49,999 nucleotides of DNA from a virus, in IMG/VR virus record IMGVR_UViG_3300008050_000061, positions 1 through 49,999 of that record. One strand, given 5' to 3'. Below are positions 26,236-36,200 of the stretch, in pieces (the first letter of the stretch is position 1; every line of letters starts with the position of its first letter). The position numbers and the translations under genes are program-made. The notes beneath the pieces are model-generated. The model worked only from the letters and a program-made list of their open reading frames with translations, searched no databases and was not told the origin of the DNA.

Positions 26236-27729
26236 CTACGCGTTCGCGCCGGTCGCCAGCTTGCCGATGTTGATGAACATGCCGTTGTAGCCGGGCTTCA
26301 TCACCTGAAGCGCGCCGTAGAGGACCTGGGCCCAGCGGATGCTGGTGTCGATCGTCGCGAGCGGGATCTTGGTGAAGGGGGCCAACTGCTTCCACTTCAG
26401 GACCTCGCTGCTCTGCGAGAGCATGTAGCCCTTGGAGCAGTTCGGCAGGAAGCGGTTCACGTCCACGAAGGTCTGCGACGCGCCGGAGCGGACCACCTTC
26501 ATGATCATGCGGCAGGTCGTGGCCGCGCCGTCCTTGTCGGAGCGGTAGACCTCGTAGTACGAGGTGTCCGGCCCGGCATCGGTGATGAGGAACTGCACCT
26601 GATCGTCGGCGGAGACGGCGATCTGGGCGGAGGTCGCCGGGGCGCTCTTGCCGTAGCGCGAGCAGGCGATCACCTTGTAGTAGTACGAGCCCGCGTCGTC
26701 GGAGGTCCAGTAGGCCGTGTTCGACCCGGCGTAGGCCGGGCTGGTCGGGGTACCCAGGGTGGGCGTGCCCGGCCGGAGAGCGGCCTTGCCGACAGCGGCG
26801 GAGCCCGCCTTGATGCTGTCGGGGATGAAGATGTCCGGGTTGAGCGCGATGTCACCGAACGGCGTCGCGACGCCCCGGATGGAGATGCCCGCCAGACCAC
26901 CGCGGGGGGCCGGGAGGTCGTAGCGCTCCTTGGGGTACAGGATCTTGCTCAGGTCCTTGACCGGGCCCGTGGGGAGCCAGAGGTCGGACGGCGAACCGTA
27001 GTTGGGACTCGCGATCAGGCGCTCGGCCATGTCCGCGATGTGGTCCTCGGTCAGCGGCTTGCCGCGGAGGTCGATGACGTTGTCCGCCTCGTAGCCGCTG
27101 ACGTAGCCGTCATCGAGGGCGGTGGAGCCCCACGCGGTGGTGAGGAGCTTCTCCAGGCCGTCGAACTGCTCACCGACGAGGTCCTCGTCGCCGTCGAACA
27201 GCGACTGCTCCAACTGCTTCAGCAGCCAGAGGGTGCCGTTCGCCGTCTCGCGGGCGACGGCGTCGCCGTGCGCGGTGCGGAGGAGGCTCAGGACATGGGT
27301 CACGCGGCGCGTGGTACCCATGAACTTGATCTTGGTGTACTCGCGGCTGTACGTCGAGTCGTCCTCGACCGGGAGGTCACCCTCACCGATGAACGCAGCC
27401 ACCCCGGAGCCGTAGCTGCTCAGGCGGTTGTACTCCTCGACGGTGTTGTAGGCGGCGTCCTTGTAGAGGGCCTTCCAGAACTTGACGTGCTCCGCCCGGT
27501 ACGTGACGTTGAACAGGGTCTTGTCGAGCGACTCCACACGAAGTGGGAATCCCTCGCCCGCGCTGGAGCCCGGGTTGTCCACGTCGGCACCCGCGGTGAG
27601 CGCCTTGTTCAGGAGCATCACGTCTTCCTCGGAGGTCAGACCTCCGATCAGCGAGTTCCCGTCGCCACCAACCATGCCCTGGTTGGCGAGCCCCTCGTAG
27701 TCACGCCACGTCACCATGTCGCCAGCCAT
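26236..27729 (-). CDS. Major capsid protein
   Basis: 497 residues. The N-terminal arm and E-loop region (GEGFPLRVESLDKTLFNVTY, HVKFWKALYKDAAYNTVEEY) is typical of an HK97-fold capsid family. SYGSGVAAFIGEGDLPVEDD and REYTKIKFMGTTRRVTHVLS follow. Residues of about 318-430 (SYYYKVIACSRYGKSAPATS, TSYYEVYRSDKDGAATT) look like an inserted fibronectin-like beta domain that would project from the capsid. A candidate protease cut (LLNK before ALTAG) would remove the first 42 residues. Start ATG 27729 with GGGAGAGAGACAATG. Confidence 0.88.
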   Translation of the reverse strand: MAGDMVTWRDYEGLANQGMVGGDGNSLIGGLTSEEDVMLLNKALTAGADVDNPGSSAGEGFPLRVESLDKTLFNVTYRAEHVKFWKALYKDAAYNTVEEYNRLSSYGSGVAAFIGEGDLPVEDDSTYSREYTKIKFMGTTRRVTHVLSLLRTAHGDAVARETANGTLWLLKQLEQSLFDGDEDLVGEQFDGLEKLLTTAWGSTALDDGYVSGYEADNVIDLRGKPLTEDHIADMAERLIASPNYGSPSDLWLPTGPVKDLSKILYPKERYDLPAPRGGLAGISIRGVATPFGDIALNPDIFIPDSIKAGSAAVGKAALRPGTPTLGTPTSPAYAGSNTAYWTSDDAGSYYYKVIACSRYGKSAPATSAQIAVSADDQVQFLITDAGPDTSYYEVYRSDKDGAATTCRMIMKVVRSGASQTFVDVNRFLPNCSKGYMLSQSSEVLKWKQLAPFTKIPLATIDTSIRWAQVLYGALQVMKPGYNGMFINIGKLATGANA

Positions 27730-27754
27730 TGTCTCTCTCCCTCTGGGGAATCAG

Positions 27755-27767
27755 GGGCCTCCGGCCC
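27755..27767 (-). other. Hairpin in the leader before the capsid gene
   Basis: GGGCC, a three-base loop, GGCCC, in the 55-base gap between the scaffold-like gene and the capsid gene. It lies upstream of the capsid ribosome site. It may be an RNA processing or stabilising element for the capsid message; no terminator T-run follows. Confidence 0.3.
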
Positions 27768-27784
27768 GGTGGAATCGTCTTGCT

Positions 27785-28744
27785 CTACGCCAGCACGGCG
27801 CGGATCGCCTGCATGGTCTGCGGGCGGATCTGCTTGGCACTCTCCCAGAGCGCCGTCGCGTGCTCGACGCGCCGCATCGCGGCCTCGTCCTTGGCCCCGT
27901 GTGCCTTCTCCATCAGGAGGGTGAGGCCACGGTTCACGTCGGACTTGGTCAGGTCGGTGCTCCCGCCGCCATCGACGGCGGACTTGGACAGCGCGCGGGT
28001 ACGCACCCGCCGCTGGTCGGCGGTGACCGCCCGGGGGGCCGCGGGAGTCCCCTCGACCGTCTCGACGCGGTCGAGCAGGGACTTGATCAGCTTGCCCTGT
28101 CGGTCGGCCACGTAGGCGAGCGACTTGACGAGCCCGCCCTGGGCCTTCAGGAGTTCGCGGGTGGCGCGGCCTTCGCGGGACACCTCGCCCACGACCTCGT
28201 CCATCCGGGCGTCCACACCGTCCACGAGGGACTTGAGGAAGCTGGAGGCGTTCACCAGGGAAGCGGCGTCGTCGTCCTCGTCCATCATCTCCATGACGGA
28301 CTTGGAGAGGTAGCCACCTGTGGTCACTGCCCCCGACTCGGTGCCCAGCCAGAGGTGGGCGAGTTCGGCGCGCTCGGACTTGTCGATGGTCCCTGCGTCG
28401 AGCCGCGCCTTGAGGTACGTCTCGCGGCTGGTGCCAGCCTCGGTCACCGCCGCCTCGACGTTGTCGTAGTCGTCGAGCGCCTTCAGGAGGTCCGCGCTGT
28501 CCACGACGGGCTCGTCGTCGTTCCCGTCCAGCGACTTGGCGCTGTCGTCGTCGGCGTCGTCGGGCTCGCCGTCGTCGTCGTCGTCGTCCGCGTCCGCGTC
28601 CTCGTCGTCGTCGTCCTCGCCCTCGACGGGCAGGGCCTTGAACATCGTCTCGTCGATCGCGTCGAGGCCCTTCATGGCCGCGAGCGACTTGTAGACGCCG
28701 TAGTCGAGCCCGTGGGGCCGCGAGTCCAGAACGAAGGTCGCCAT
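27785..28744 (-). CDS. Acidic scaffold-like head protein
   Basis: 319 residues directly before the capsid gene, the common scaffold position. A very acidic tract (residues about 42-68, mostly Asp) is followed by coiled-coil-like helices (MDEVVGEVSREGRATRELLK, LIKSLLDRVETVEG). Many Lys-Ser and Lys-Ala pairs in hydrophobic context (YLSKS, ALSKS, DLTKS, FLKSL) could be protease cut sites that clear the scaffold during maturation. Scaffold identity is inferred from position and composition. Confidence 0.6.
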   Translation of the reverse strand: MATFVLDSRPHGLDYGVYKSLAAMKGLDAIDETMFKALPVEGEDDDDEDADADDDDDDGEPDDADDDSAKSLDGNDDEPVVDSADLLKALDDYDNVEAAVTEAGTSRETYLKARLDAGTIDKSERAELAHLWLGTESGAVTTGGYLSKSVMEMMDEDDDAASLVNASSFLKSLVDGVDARMDEVVGEVSREGRATRELLKAQGGLVKSLAYVADRQGKLIKSLLDRVETVEGTPAAPRAVTADQRRVRTRALSKSAVDGGGSTDLTKSDVNRGLTLLMEKAHGAKDEAAMRRVEHATALWESAKQIRPQTMQAIRAVLA

Positions 28745-29619
28745 CAGAGTCCTCCTGCCGCCTGTTGTACCACGCGGTCAATCGCGGCGGCGTCCAAGTG
28801 GGGGTAACGGGCTCGCACGATCAGCGCCGCCTCCGACTTGTTCAGTCGGCGGTCGCTGGGTGCGAACGAAGCCAGGGTGTCAGCCCACGCCTCGATGTGT
28901 TCGATTTCGGAGACAAACGGGATCGAGCCGCCGCCGTGGTCGCTCTTGGCGATCGGTGCGTTCGCGGACGACAGCGCCGCGATCTCCTCGTCCTCGTCGG
29001 GCTCGTCGGTCGTGGACGGTTTGTCTCCGTCCATCGACTCCTGCCGGAGTGCGAACCCCTCGCCGGGGCTCACCGGGGGAGCATCGACAGCAGATCCGGC
29101 GGTCATCGCCTTGGCGAGGACGTGCAGTTCCGTGTCGGTGTTCACCGGGCAGTGGGTCACAGCGACGTGCTTGACCTGGGCCCGGAGGATCGTCGAGGGG
29201 TCCTTGGCGTCGCGCTTGCTGACCTTGCCCTCGATCGAGAAGCCAAGCTGGCGCCCGCCCTCGGTCTTCTGGACCGCGGTGGCGATCTCGTACAACTCCC
29301 GGCCCTTCTTGGTGTCGAGGAGGTAGCCATCCGCCCACCAGCCGTTGTGGGTGCTCGCCTGTCCGTTCGGGAGGATGTCTCCCTTCTTCACGCGTGTCGC
29401 ACCGCTCGGGTAGCCGACGACGCCGCTCGACGAGCGCGAGTGGTTGTCGTTGAACCAGCCGCTGGTCAGGAAGGGGGAGAAGTCCAGCCCGTCCTGCACG
29501 ATCCGCTCGGACTGCTTGTCGAGCGCGTCCGTGGAGACAATCCCGCCGATCCGCATGGGGTGCTCGCTGCCGGACTTCTCCCAGACGGTGAGCGGCATGT
29601 GGAAGCGGAAGTTGCTCAT
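28744..29619 (-). CDS. Prohead maturation protease
   Basis: 291 residues, start ATG 29619 in the site GGAGACAATG. Family features: IGGIVSTDALDKQSERIVQD, then WFNDNHSRS with candidate catalytic His60, then GGRQLGFSIEGK with candidate Ser128. This is the pattern of HK97-type (U35/S78-like) prohead proteases that trim scaffold and capsid subunits. The C-terminal 120 residues go beyond the protease core and include a segment (residues 169-197) nearly identical in pattern to the capsid N-terminus. First gene after the candidate promoter. Confidence 0.8.
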   Translation of the reverse strand: MSNFRFHMPLTVWEKSGSEHPMRIGGIVSTDALDKQSERIVQDGLDFSPFLTSGWFNDNHSRSSSGVVGYPSGATRVKKGDILPNGQASTHNGWWADGYLLDTKKGRELYEIATAVQKTEGGRQLGFSIEGKVSKRDAKDPSTILRAQVKHVAVTHCPVNTDTELHVLAKAMTAGSAVDAPPVSPGEGFALRQESMDGDKPSTTDEPDEDEEIAALSSANAPIAKSDHGGGSIPFVSEIEHIEAWADTLASFAPSDRRLNKSEAALIVRARYPHLDAAAIDRVVQQAAGGL

Positions 29620-29636
29620 TGTCTCCAACCAAGAAA

Positions 29637-29674
29637 GGGCGAGGACCTGACACCAGTGTGCCGGGTTCTCGCCC
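29637..29674 (-). other. Leader hairpin before the capsid-protease operon
   Basis: An 11-pair stem (seven pairs GGGCGAG with CTCGCCC, then four more with one wobble) closes a loop that itself contains CAC/GTG pairing. On the transcribed strand it is followed by CCCTTTCTT, a weak T-rich run. It may be a terminator for genes upstream, an attenuator, or an mRNA-stabilising leader for the protease-scaffold-capsid transcript. Confidence 0.5.
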
Positions 29675-29705
29675 CTCTGCCGACTCGCGGCGGGCCTTGA
29701 CGCCA

Positions 29706-29734
29706 ATCCTTACCGGGAGGGCCGCGCGTGTCAA
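29706..29734 (-). promoter_or_regulatory. Candidate sigma-70-type promoter for head genes
   Basis: Minus strand: perfect -35 TTGACA (29734-29729), 17-base spacer, AAGGAT as a weak -10 (29711-29706, three of six consensus bases). It sits in the only intergenic gap of about 110 bases near the head genes and its -35 overlaps the stop codon of the zinc-ribbon gene. Transcription would begin near 29699 and run through the leader hairpin into the protease gene. Confidence 0.5.
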
Positions 29735-29961
29735 CCCTTCCGCACGCGAACTCCGGGGACAAGTCGGGGAGCCGCGTGCAGGCTCTTGCTCAGGGTGCCG
29801 CCGTCCACGAGGTCCACGTCGCCCTTGCAGAAGGGGCAGGGCCCGTGGACACGGCCGGTTCCCTCGTCGATCAGGACGATCCCGACGCGCACGCGGAGTC
29901 CGCCGTCGTTGGCCGGGCCACCCAGCGACTTCCGGCAGTGCGGGCACCGGATCTTGCCCAT
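29731..29961 (-). CDS. Com-like zinc-ribbon protein
   Basis: 76 residues, start ATG 29961 overlapping the upstream stop. Two CPxC knuckles (IRCPHCRKSL and GPCPFCKGDVDLV) about 36 residues apart. The N-terminal knuckle resembles the Com zinc-ribbon family, best known from Mu Com, which binds mRNA to activate translation of mom. The spacing is wider than in Com, so a general zinc-ribbon function is also possible. It is the last gene before the candidate promoter. Confidence 0.55.
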   Translation of the reverse strand: MGKIRCPHCRKSLGGPANDGGLRVRVGIVLIDEGTGRVHGPCPFCKGDVDLVDGGTLSKSLHAAPRLVPGVRVRKG

Positions 29962-30275
29962 CAGACCTGTTCCAGGCCCATCGCCCCGGCGACGCCGTAG
30001 ATCCTGCGCCCCATCGGGACGCGGTGGTGGGCGGCGGCGCGTGCGATCCCCTCCAGCACGCGGCCACTGCCGTCGAAGCCGTGGTGCCGGATCAAGTAGG
30101 TGATTGTCGCCTGCGGCTCCACCCAGTCCACGAGCCACCGCACGTCAGCGGGGGTGGTCGTCTCCGCAAGGCGGTCGAACCCGGCGAGGTTGGGCAGCGG
30201 CTCGTCGAGGTTCCGCCAGCCACTCAGAACGTGCTCCAGGGTCCAGCCGTCCGGTAGATCGAGGTGATCAGCCAT
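29961..30275 (-). CDS. Hypothetical protein
   Basis: 104 residues, start ATG 30275 after GGAGGGGACAA, overlapping the end of the giant helicase gene by ATGGCTGA. Sequence is helical (PADVRWLVDWVEPQATITYL, VLEGIARAAAHHRVPMGR). No family recognised. Same overlap geometry as 38103-38405 after the other giant gene. Confidence 0.5.
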   Translation of the reverse strand: MADHLDLPDGWTLEHVLSGWRNLDEPLPNLAGFDRLAETTTPADVRWLVDWVEPQATITYLIRHHGFDGSGRVLEGIARAAAHHRVPMGRRIYGVAGAMGLEQV

Positions 30276-33200
30276 TTGTCCCCTCCGTATCGAGCGCGTA
30301 GAGGTCGAAGACCAGCGACAGGGCCTTCTGAACGCCGGTCGAGGAGATGCGGCCCAGGGCGACGCCGCTCATGTCGGAGTAGCTGCCGGGCGGGTGGTAG
30401 TCCACGCCGTTCTGGATCTGGTGGACGATCTGCTCGTGGGTCAGCGTGCGGGCGAGCCCCATGACCCGGGTGGCGACCTCGGTCTTCACCGGGCGCTCCC
30501 TCTCAAAGCCGGTGAAGACCTTGGCCGTCGCACGCTGGCGCTTCTCGTTGCCCTCGTCGTCGTAGACGCGCTTGTCGTAGCGGTACTTCTGGGTCTGGCC
30601 CACGTTCGCCGCGACGCCAACCTTGGTGACGTTCACGAGGTACTTGACCGTCTTCATCACCGCCCGTTCCTGGGGCGTGAGCATCTCGATCAGGCGGTTC
30701 GACACGTCGTTGTCGGTGACGAGCCCGCCGCCGGGCAGGGCACGCATCGACGCGGCTACCTTGCCCCGCTCGGTGTCCATCCAGCCCAGGATCTCCTGCG
30801 CGCGGAGAGACAAATACAACTGCGCCGGGTCGGCGGTGTCTCCGTGCTTGTAGCCCGCCCCCATCAGTTCAGCGCGCGACTGCGCGGGAAGCTGATCAAT
30901 CGCGTCGCGGAGTGCGGCCTCCTGCGGCGCACACGACACCTCGTCGTAGGTCCCGGCCTCGGGCGGGGTCCAGTCCCACGCGCCCACCTTGTTGCGGAGG
31001 GTGGCGATTGTCTCCGTCCCACCGGGCTCCGGCGTCTGGGTGAGTTCCTCCAGCAACTCGCGGGCGGTCGTTCCCCCGATGATCGCCGCGGAGCGGCACC
31101 GGTTGGCGACCGACTGCCACTGGTCTGCGATCTGGTTCAGGTGCCGCCTGGACCCGGCCTCCTTGTCGAGGCCCTCGGCCAGGAGGCCCTCGATCCCGTC
31201 GATCTGCTTCTCGGCGTGGGCCTTGACCGCGTTCAGGGCCTGCCGGAACGACGCCCGGCCCGTGGCCTTGCCTCCGATCTCGTAGCCGGTCACCGTGCCG
31301 GAGTGCTGGCCGCGGGCTCCCGCCTTGAGGAGCGACCCGACCTTCTCCATCTTCTTCAGCTTGGTGATCGGCCCGTCGTCCACGGAGCGCCAGCCGCCGC
31401 GGGCCTTCTCGTACCCCTTGGCGCGCGCGTCGTCGGCGTTGAGGAACGTCTCCTTGGGGACTTTGTCTCCCTTCTTCCGTTCCAGTGCGGCCTTGATCGG
31501 CTCCGGCAGGATGCGCGCCGACCGCGTGATCCGCTGGGCCTCCAGCATCGGGCTCGCGAGCGTGTCGTACTGGATCTGCTCCGCGGCGCTGGGGAGGTTC
31601 ATGCCGACTTGCGCGGCGTCGGAGGCCACGAGGAGGTCGCAGTTGTTGAAGACGTTGATCTGCGTCTTGGTGAGGGCCTGCTTGCTCACGGCCTTGCGCT
31701 GCGCGACGATCTTGTAGCGCTCCTTCAGCTTGCGGATCTCCGTGCGGGTCGCCGCTGCGGCCTTGCTGTCGGACATCTTGGTGGGGTCACCCAGCCGCGT
31801 GATCTTCCGGAGGATCGCCCGGGACTCGGACGTGCCGTAGAAGGGCTTCCGGACGGCCTTCCCGCGCTCCTGCACGTCCACCCAGGACTCCGGGGCGGTG
31901 ACGTTGAACTGGCGCTTGATCTGCTTCCGCTGGTCGGCGGTCCACTGACTCATGTGGACCCCCTGCGTCTCGGGGCCGATGTCACCGCGGTACGACGCCC
32001 AGTCGATCTTGACCTTGCGCTTCACGCCGTTCTCGGTCACGACCTGCTTGGTGGGCCTCTTGGGGTTCAGGCACTTGGAGACAAACAGGCTGGTGTCGGT
32101 GTCGCGGTTCAACCCGTCCTTCACCTTCTGGAAGATGGACACGTTCAGCGCACGGTCGCCCGTGTACGTCGCACCGATGTAGGTGACGAAGTAGCGGCCG
32201 TTCGGGGACTGCCCCGACTTGGACAGGAACGGATCGGTCGGGTCGTAGTGGGGCGATCCCTTGATCACCTCGTTCACGTCCCGGTACCCCATCATCCGCA
32301 GCTTGGCCTCGATGGTCCGGCACCCGTCGAGGATGCCGTTGGCGAAGATCGCCGTCTGCCTGGGCCCGCCTGCGCCGTGGTTCAACTCCTCGATCCGGTG
32401 GCCCATGAAGTCGGCCTTAGCGTTGCCGTGGGTCGCCAGGATGTCGGCCCGGAGGCGCTCCTCTCGACGGCCCGGGTCCATCAGGCTGGGGCGCGGGAAG
32501 GCCACGTCGCCCGTCTGCACGAGGACGATCGTGCCATCGTCCGACCGGACGAGGCGGAGGCTGTCGCCGGTCATCGGCGGATCCGCCACGCTGAACGCGG
32601 GGCGCTCGTCCCAGTCGGCCATCTTGGTGCCGCGCGGGGGCTTGATCTTCAACCGCTTCAGCGCCTTGTCGCTCACCTCCGCGAGGTCGCCGGGCTTGGC
32701 GTCCGCGAGCTTCCGCGTCACCGTCTTGGGACGGTTGGCCTTGAAGTCCCAGTCGCGGGCGGCGAACAGGAGGTGGCGGCTCCCCGTCTTGTCGGAGACA
32801 AACAGGTTCGACTTGGCGAAGTCGTCGCCAGGACGGAACTTGTCGATCGTGATTGTCTCCCCGCGGTAGCGGTAGCGGATCACGTCGGAGTACACGACCG
32901 GGTCGGGGTTCACCGACAGGAGCGCCGCCGCCTCGGTGTAGGTCATGCCCATGTGGGCGGCGACCACTTCCAGCACGTCCTCCGGCTCGGGCCGCGGGAT
33001 CTTGTCTCCCGTGTCCGGGTCCTTCTGGACCCCCTTGGCCCCTTCCGCGGTGAGCGCATCGCGGAACTCGCGCTGGAGCCGCTGGGCGAGGACGATCTGG
33101 ATCTCCCGCTCCTGCTTCTCCATGATGAGGCGCTGCTTGGCCTGCCCCTTGGCGCGGGCGATCTTCTCGTCCTGCACGACGAACCACGGACGGGCGTCGC

Positions 33201-36200
33201 CGCGGCAGATCAGCCCCAGCGGCCCCGCGTTGGGGTTGTCGATCTTCTTGCCGCCGTCCACCCAGCCTGCGGCCTTCATGCGCTTGATCGCAGCGCGCTT
33301 GCGTGCGGCAGCGGTCTTCCCTTCCACGCCCCAGCCAATCGGCTTGCCCGCAAGCTCCTCGTAGGGCATGCCCAGCACGTCCTGACAGTAGAGGTTGTAG
33401 ATCGCCAGGGTGTCGAGGACCTGCCCCTCTTCCCCGGAGTCACCCCGGGCCGCACGCTGCGCCTCCGCGAGGCTCTTGCCGGACAGCGCGTTCAACTCCT
33501 CGATCCGCGGCCACTTGCCCGCGGCAGAACCCCGCGTCTTCTTGTCGAACAGCACGTTCACGTCGAACGTCTTGAAGACCTGTTCGACCACCGTGCGCTT
33601 GCCCTTGTCGTCGATCTGCACGATCGTCTGCATCACGTTGGGCTCGTCGCCACCCAGCCGGTACGCCGGGCAGTTGGAGATCGCCTTGGCGGCGTTGACC
33701 ATCCGGCGCTGGCGGGCGTTCAGGGACTGCTCGTCCACGATGTCGCCCAGGTCGCTGGCGAGGGCTCCCAGGTAGTAGCTGTAGAGCACCGACTGGATGC
33801 CCCGCATGTCGGCCTGCTCCTGATCCGACGCGTAGGTCGCGGGCAGCACCTTGCCGCGCACGTCCTTGGGCAGCGCGATGTGCATCCACTGGCCCAGGAT
33901 GGCCGCAAGCTCGGCCCGCTTGGTGGGCTTCACCTGTAGCTTGGGCCCGGCCTTACGAGACAAACCCGACTCGGTCGGAACCGGGCTCGGCTGGAGGTAC
34001 TCCTCCTTGAACTGCTTGGCGTTCATGTCGGCCCACTGCTCGCCCGTGGACAGCAGCCGCACGTACTCGACGAAGTCGTCAGGAGACACCGTCATGGGCG
34101 TCCCCGTGAGCAGCATCATCATCTTGAGGTCGTCGTTCCACGCACGGATCTTCTTGTTCCGCTCGGCCGACTCGTTCTTGATCCCCTGGTGAGCCTCGTC
34201 CACGATCAGGCCGTCGAACCCGGCCTTCTTCAACTCGTCGGCGTGCTGCGTGAAGTATTGGGGCCCGACGATGACGAAGTCAGCGCCCTCGTAGGGCGCG
34301 GCCCCGACCACCTTCCCGTTCTTGGTCGGGGGTGCCATGAAGTCCTTGATCGACTGCATGTTGGAGCCCGCGCCGACGATGGTGCCGCCGTCGTCGAACA
34401 TCTCTGCGGCGTCCTTCCACTGCTCCACGGTGTTGAGCGGGGCGACGACGAGGATCTTCTTGGGATTGTCTCCTGCCTTGACACGCACCTTCTCGCCGTT
34501 CCCGTCGAGCTTCCACTGGCGCTTCATCATCAGCTTGGCGGCAGCGATGGCGGACACGGTCTTGCCGGTCCCCATGTAGTGTGCCGCCAGCACGCGGCCG
34601 TCGTTGTCGAGCAGCTTCTGGATCAACTCCTGCTGGTGCGGAGCCAGTCGGAACCGCGCGCCATCAGGCAGCGTCTCGTTCAGGGCCACACCCAGGTTCT
34701 GCCGCAGGTACGCCGGATCGATCTGCTTCACGTCCATCGCGTGGCCGGTCTGCTCGGCCTTCTTGGCCGCTTCCGCCTTGGTCCGCAGGGTCGCCTGGAG
34801 AAGCTGGTCGGCTTCCTCCGTCAAGCTCACGCCACCGGCCACCTTGCGGAACGCCGGGAAGGCGTCGCTGGAAAGCGTGTAGTGCCCCAGGGCCTTGTCC
34901 CACTTCAGCCCCGGCAGACCGGGGGGCATCCCCTCCAAGTTGTTGGGAGGCACGACGATGAACCGGGTGTCCACGACCGCCCCTGACCGGGGGTCGAGGA
35001 CCTCCTGCGCGTGTACGAGCATCTGGTCTTCCAGCGGGGCGACCATCGGGGAGACAATCGGCCACGCGAACCCGGAGTCGATCGCCTTGCCCGTGCGGGT
35101 GAAGACCTTCCGCCCGCCGCCACCGCCGCTCTCGCCAGCGTAGATGAACTGCTCCGGCCACTCCTTGGCCGCTTCCTCGTCCTTGGTGGCCTGCCAGTTG
35201 GCGTATTCGGGCTTGAACAGGGTATCGAACCACTCCCGCTGGACCGGCGTCCCCGTGTACCACTTGGGGAGGTGGCCCCACTTCTTGTGGCGGGCTTCCT
35301 CGGGCGTGAGGCGCTGCGCGTTGTCCTTCACGTACTTGCGCTGTTCCTTGTTCAGCTTGTCCGGGTCGAACCCTGCGAACTTGCCGACGCGGAAATCCAT
35401 CTCCTCGATGAGGTTGTCCAAGCCTGCGTCCCACCGCGGAGGTGGCGGCGTGACGCCCTTCTTCTTGGCGGGGATGACCTGCACGAGGCGGGCGACGACC
35501 TTCTTGTCGTTGTGCCAGTATTCGCCTGCGGGAGAGTCGAGCACCACACGGTCGCCCACCACGGGACGGGCTCCGGTCTTGCGCGGCTCCACCTCCTCCC
35601 AGTGGACCTGCTCGGCTTCCACCACGGGCCGGATGTTGGGCTTGAACCGCGACAGCACCGGGTCCGTGCGGAGCAGGTCGTCGAGGCGAGGCTGATCCTT
35701 GCCCGTGCGGTTCTTCCACTCGGAGCCCAGGACCTTGGGAGGTCCGCGGCCGTCGAACTCGACCTGCACATGGATGTAGTGGGCGGTGTCGCCGCGGGCC
35801 TCGACTTCCTTGCTGCTCAGGCGTACCGGGTCCGTCTTGATCGACACCCAGGTCCGCCGCCGCTCGGTCGCCGCGGTCTTGCAGAAGAGGTCCAACTCCT
35901 CGGCGCTCCGCACCGGCTGGTCCACCGGGGTCAGCAGCGCCCGCCACATCGGGTCCTCGATGTAGAACGCGCCGTCGTCGCCCTTGGCGGTGCGGATGAT
36001 CGTCTGGGTGCCGTCCGGGTTCTCGTGGATGAAGTCCTTCCGCTTCAACAGGGGCACGGGGTTCCCGGTGGTCGGGTCCGGCACGAGGATCGGCTGCTGG
36101 GGCTGGAAGTGGCCCTTCTTGTTGCGGGTCCGCTCGGTCAACTCGACGGAGCCCGGGTTCTTGTCCCAGAAGGCCCGCGCGAGGCGGTCGCGCTCCTTGG

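Noticed and set aside
28540-28625. Acidic Asp tract as evidence of a halophilic archaeal host
   Set aside because: The DnaB-like helicase, the CHC2-type primase finger, sigma-70-like segment and Shine-Dalgarno sites point to bacteria; the tract fits a scaffold-type protein.
30394-33939. 1181-codon open frame on the plus strand opposite the giant helicase gene
   Set aside because: Same shadow effect; no recognisable domain and no start signal. The minus strand has intact helicase motifs.
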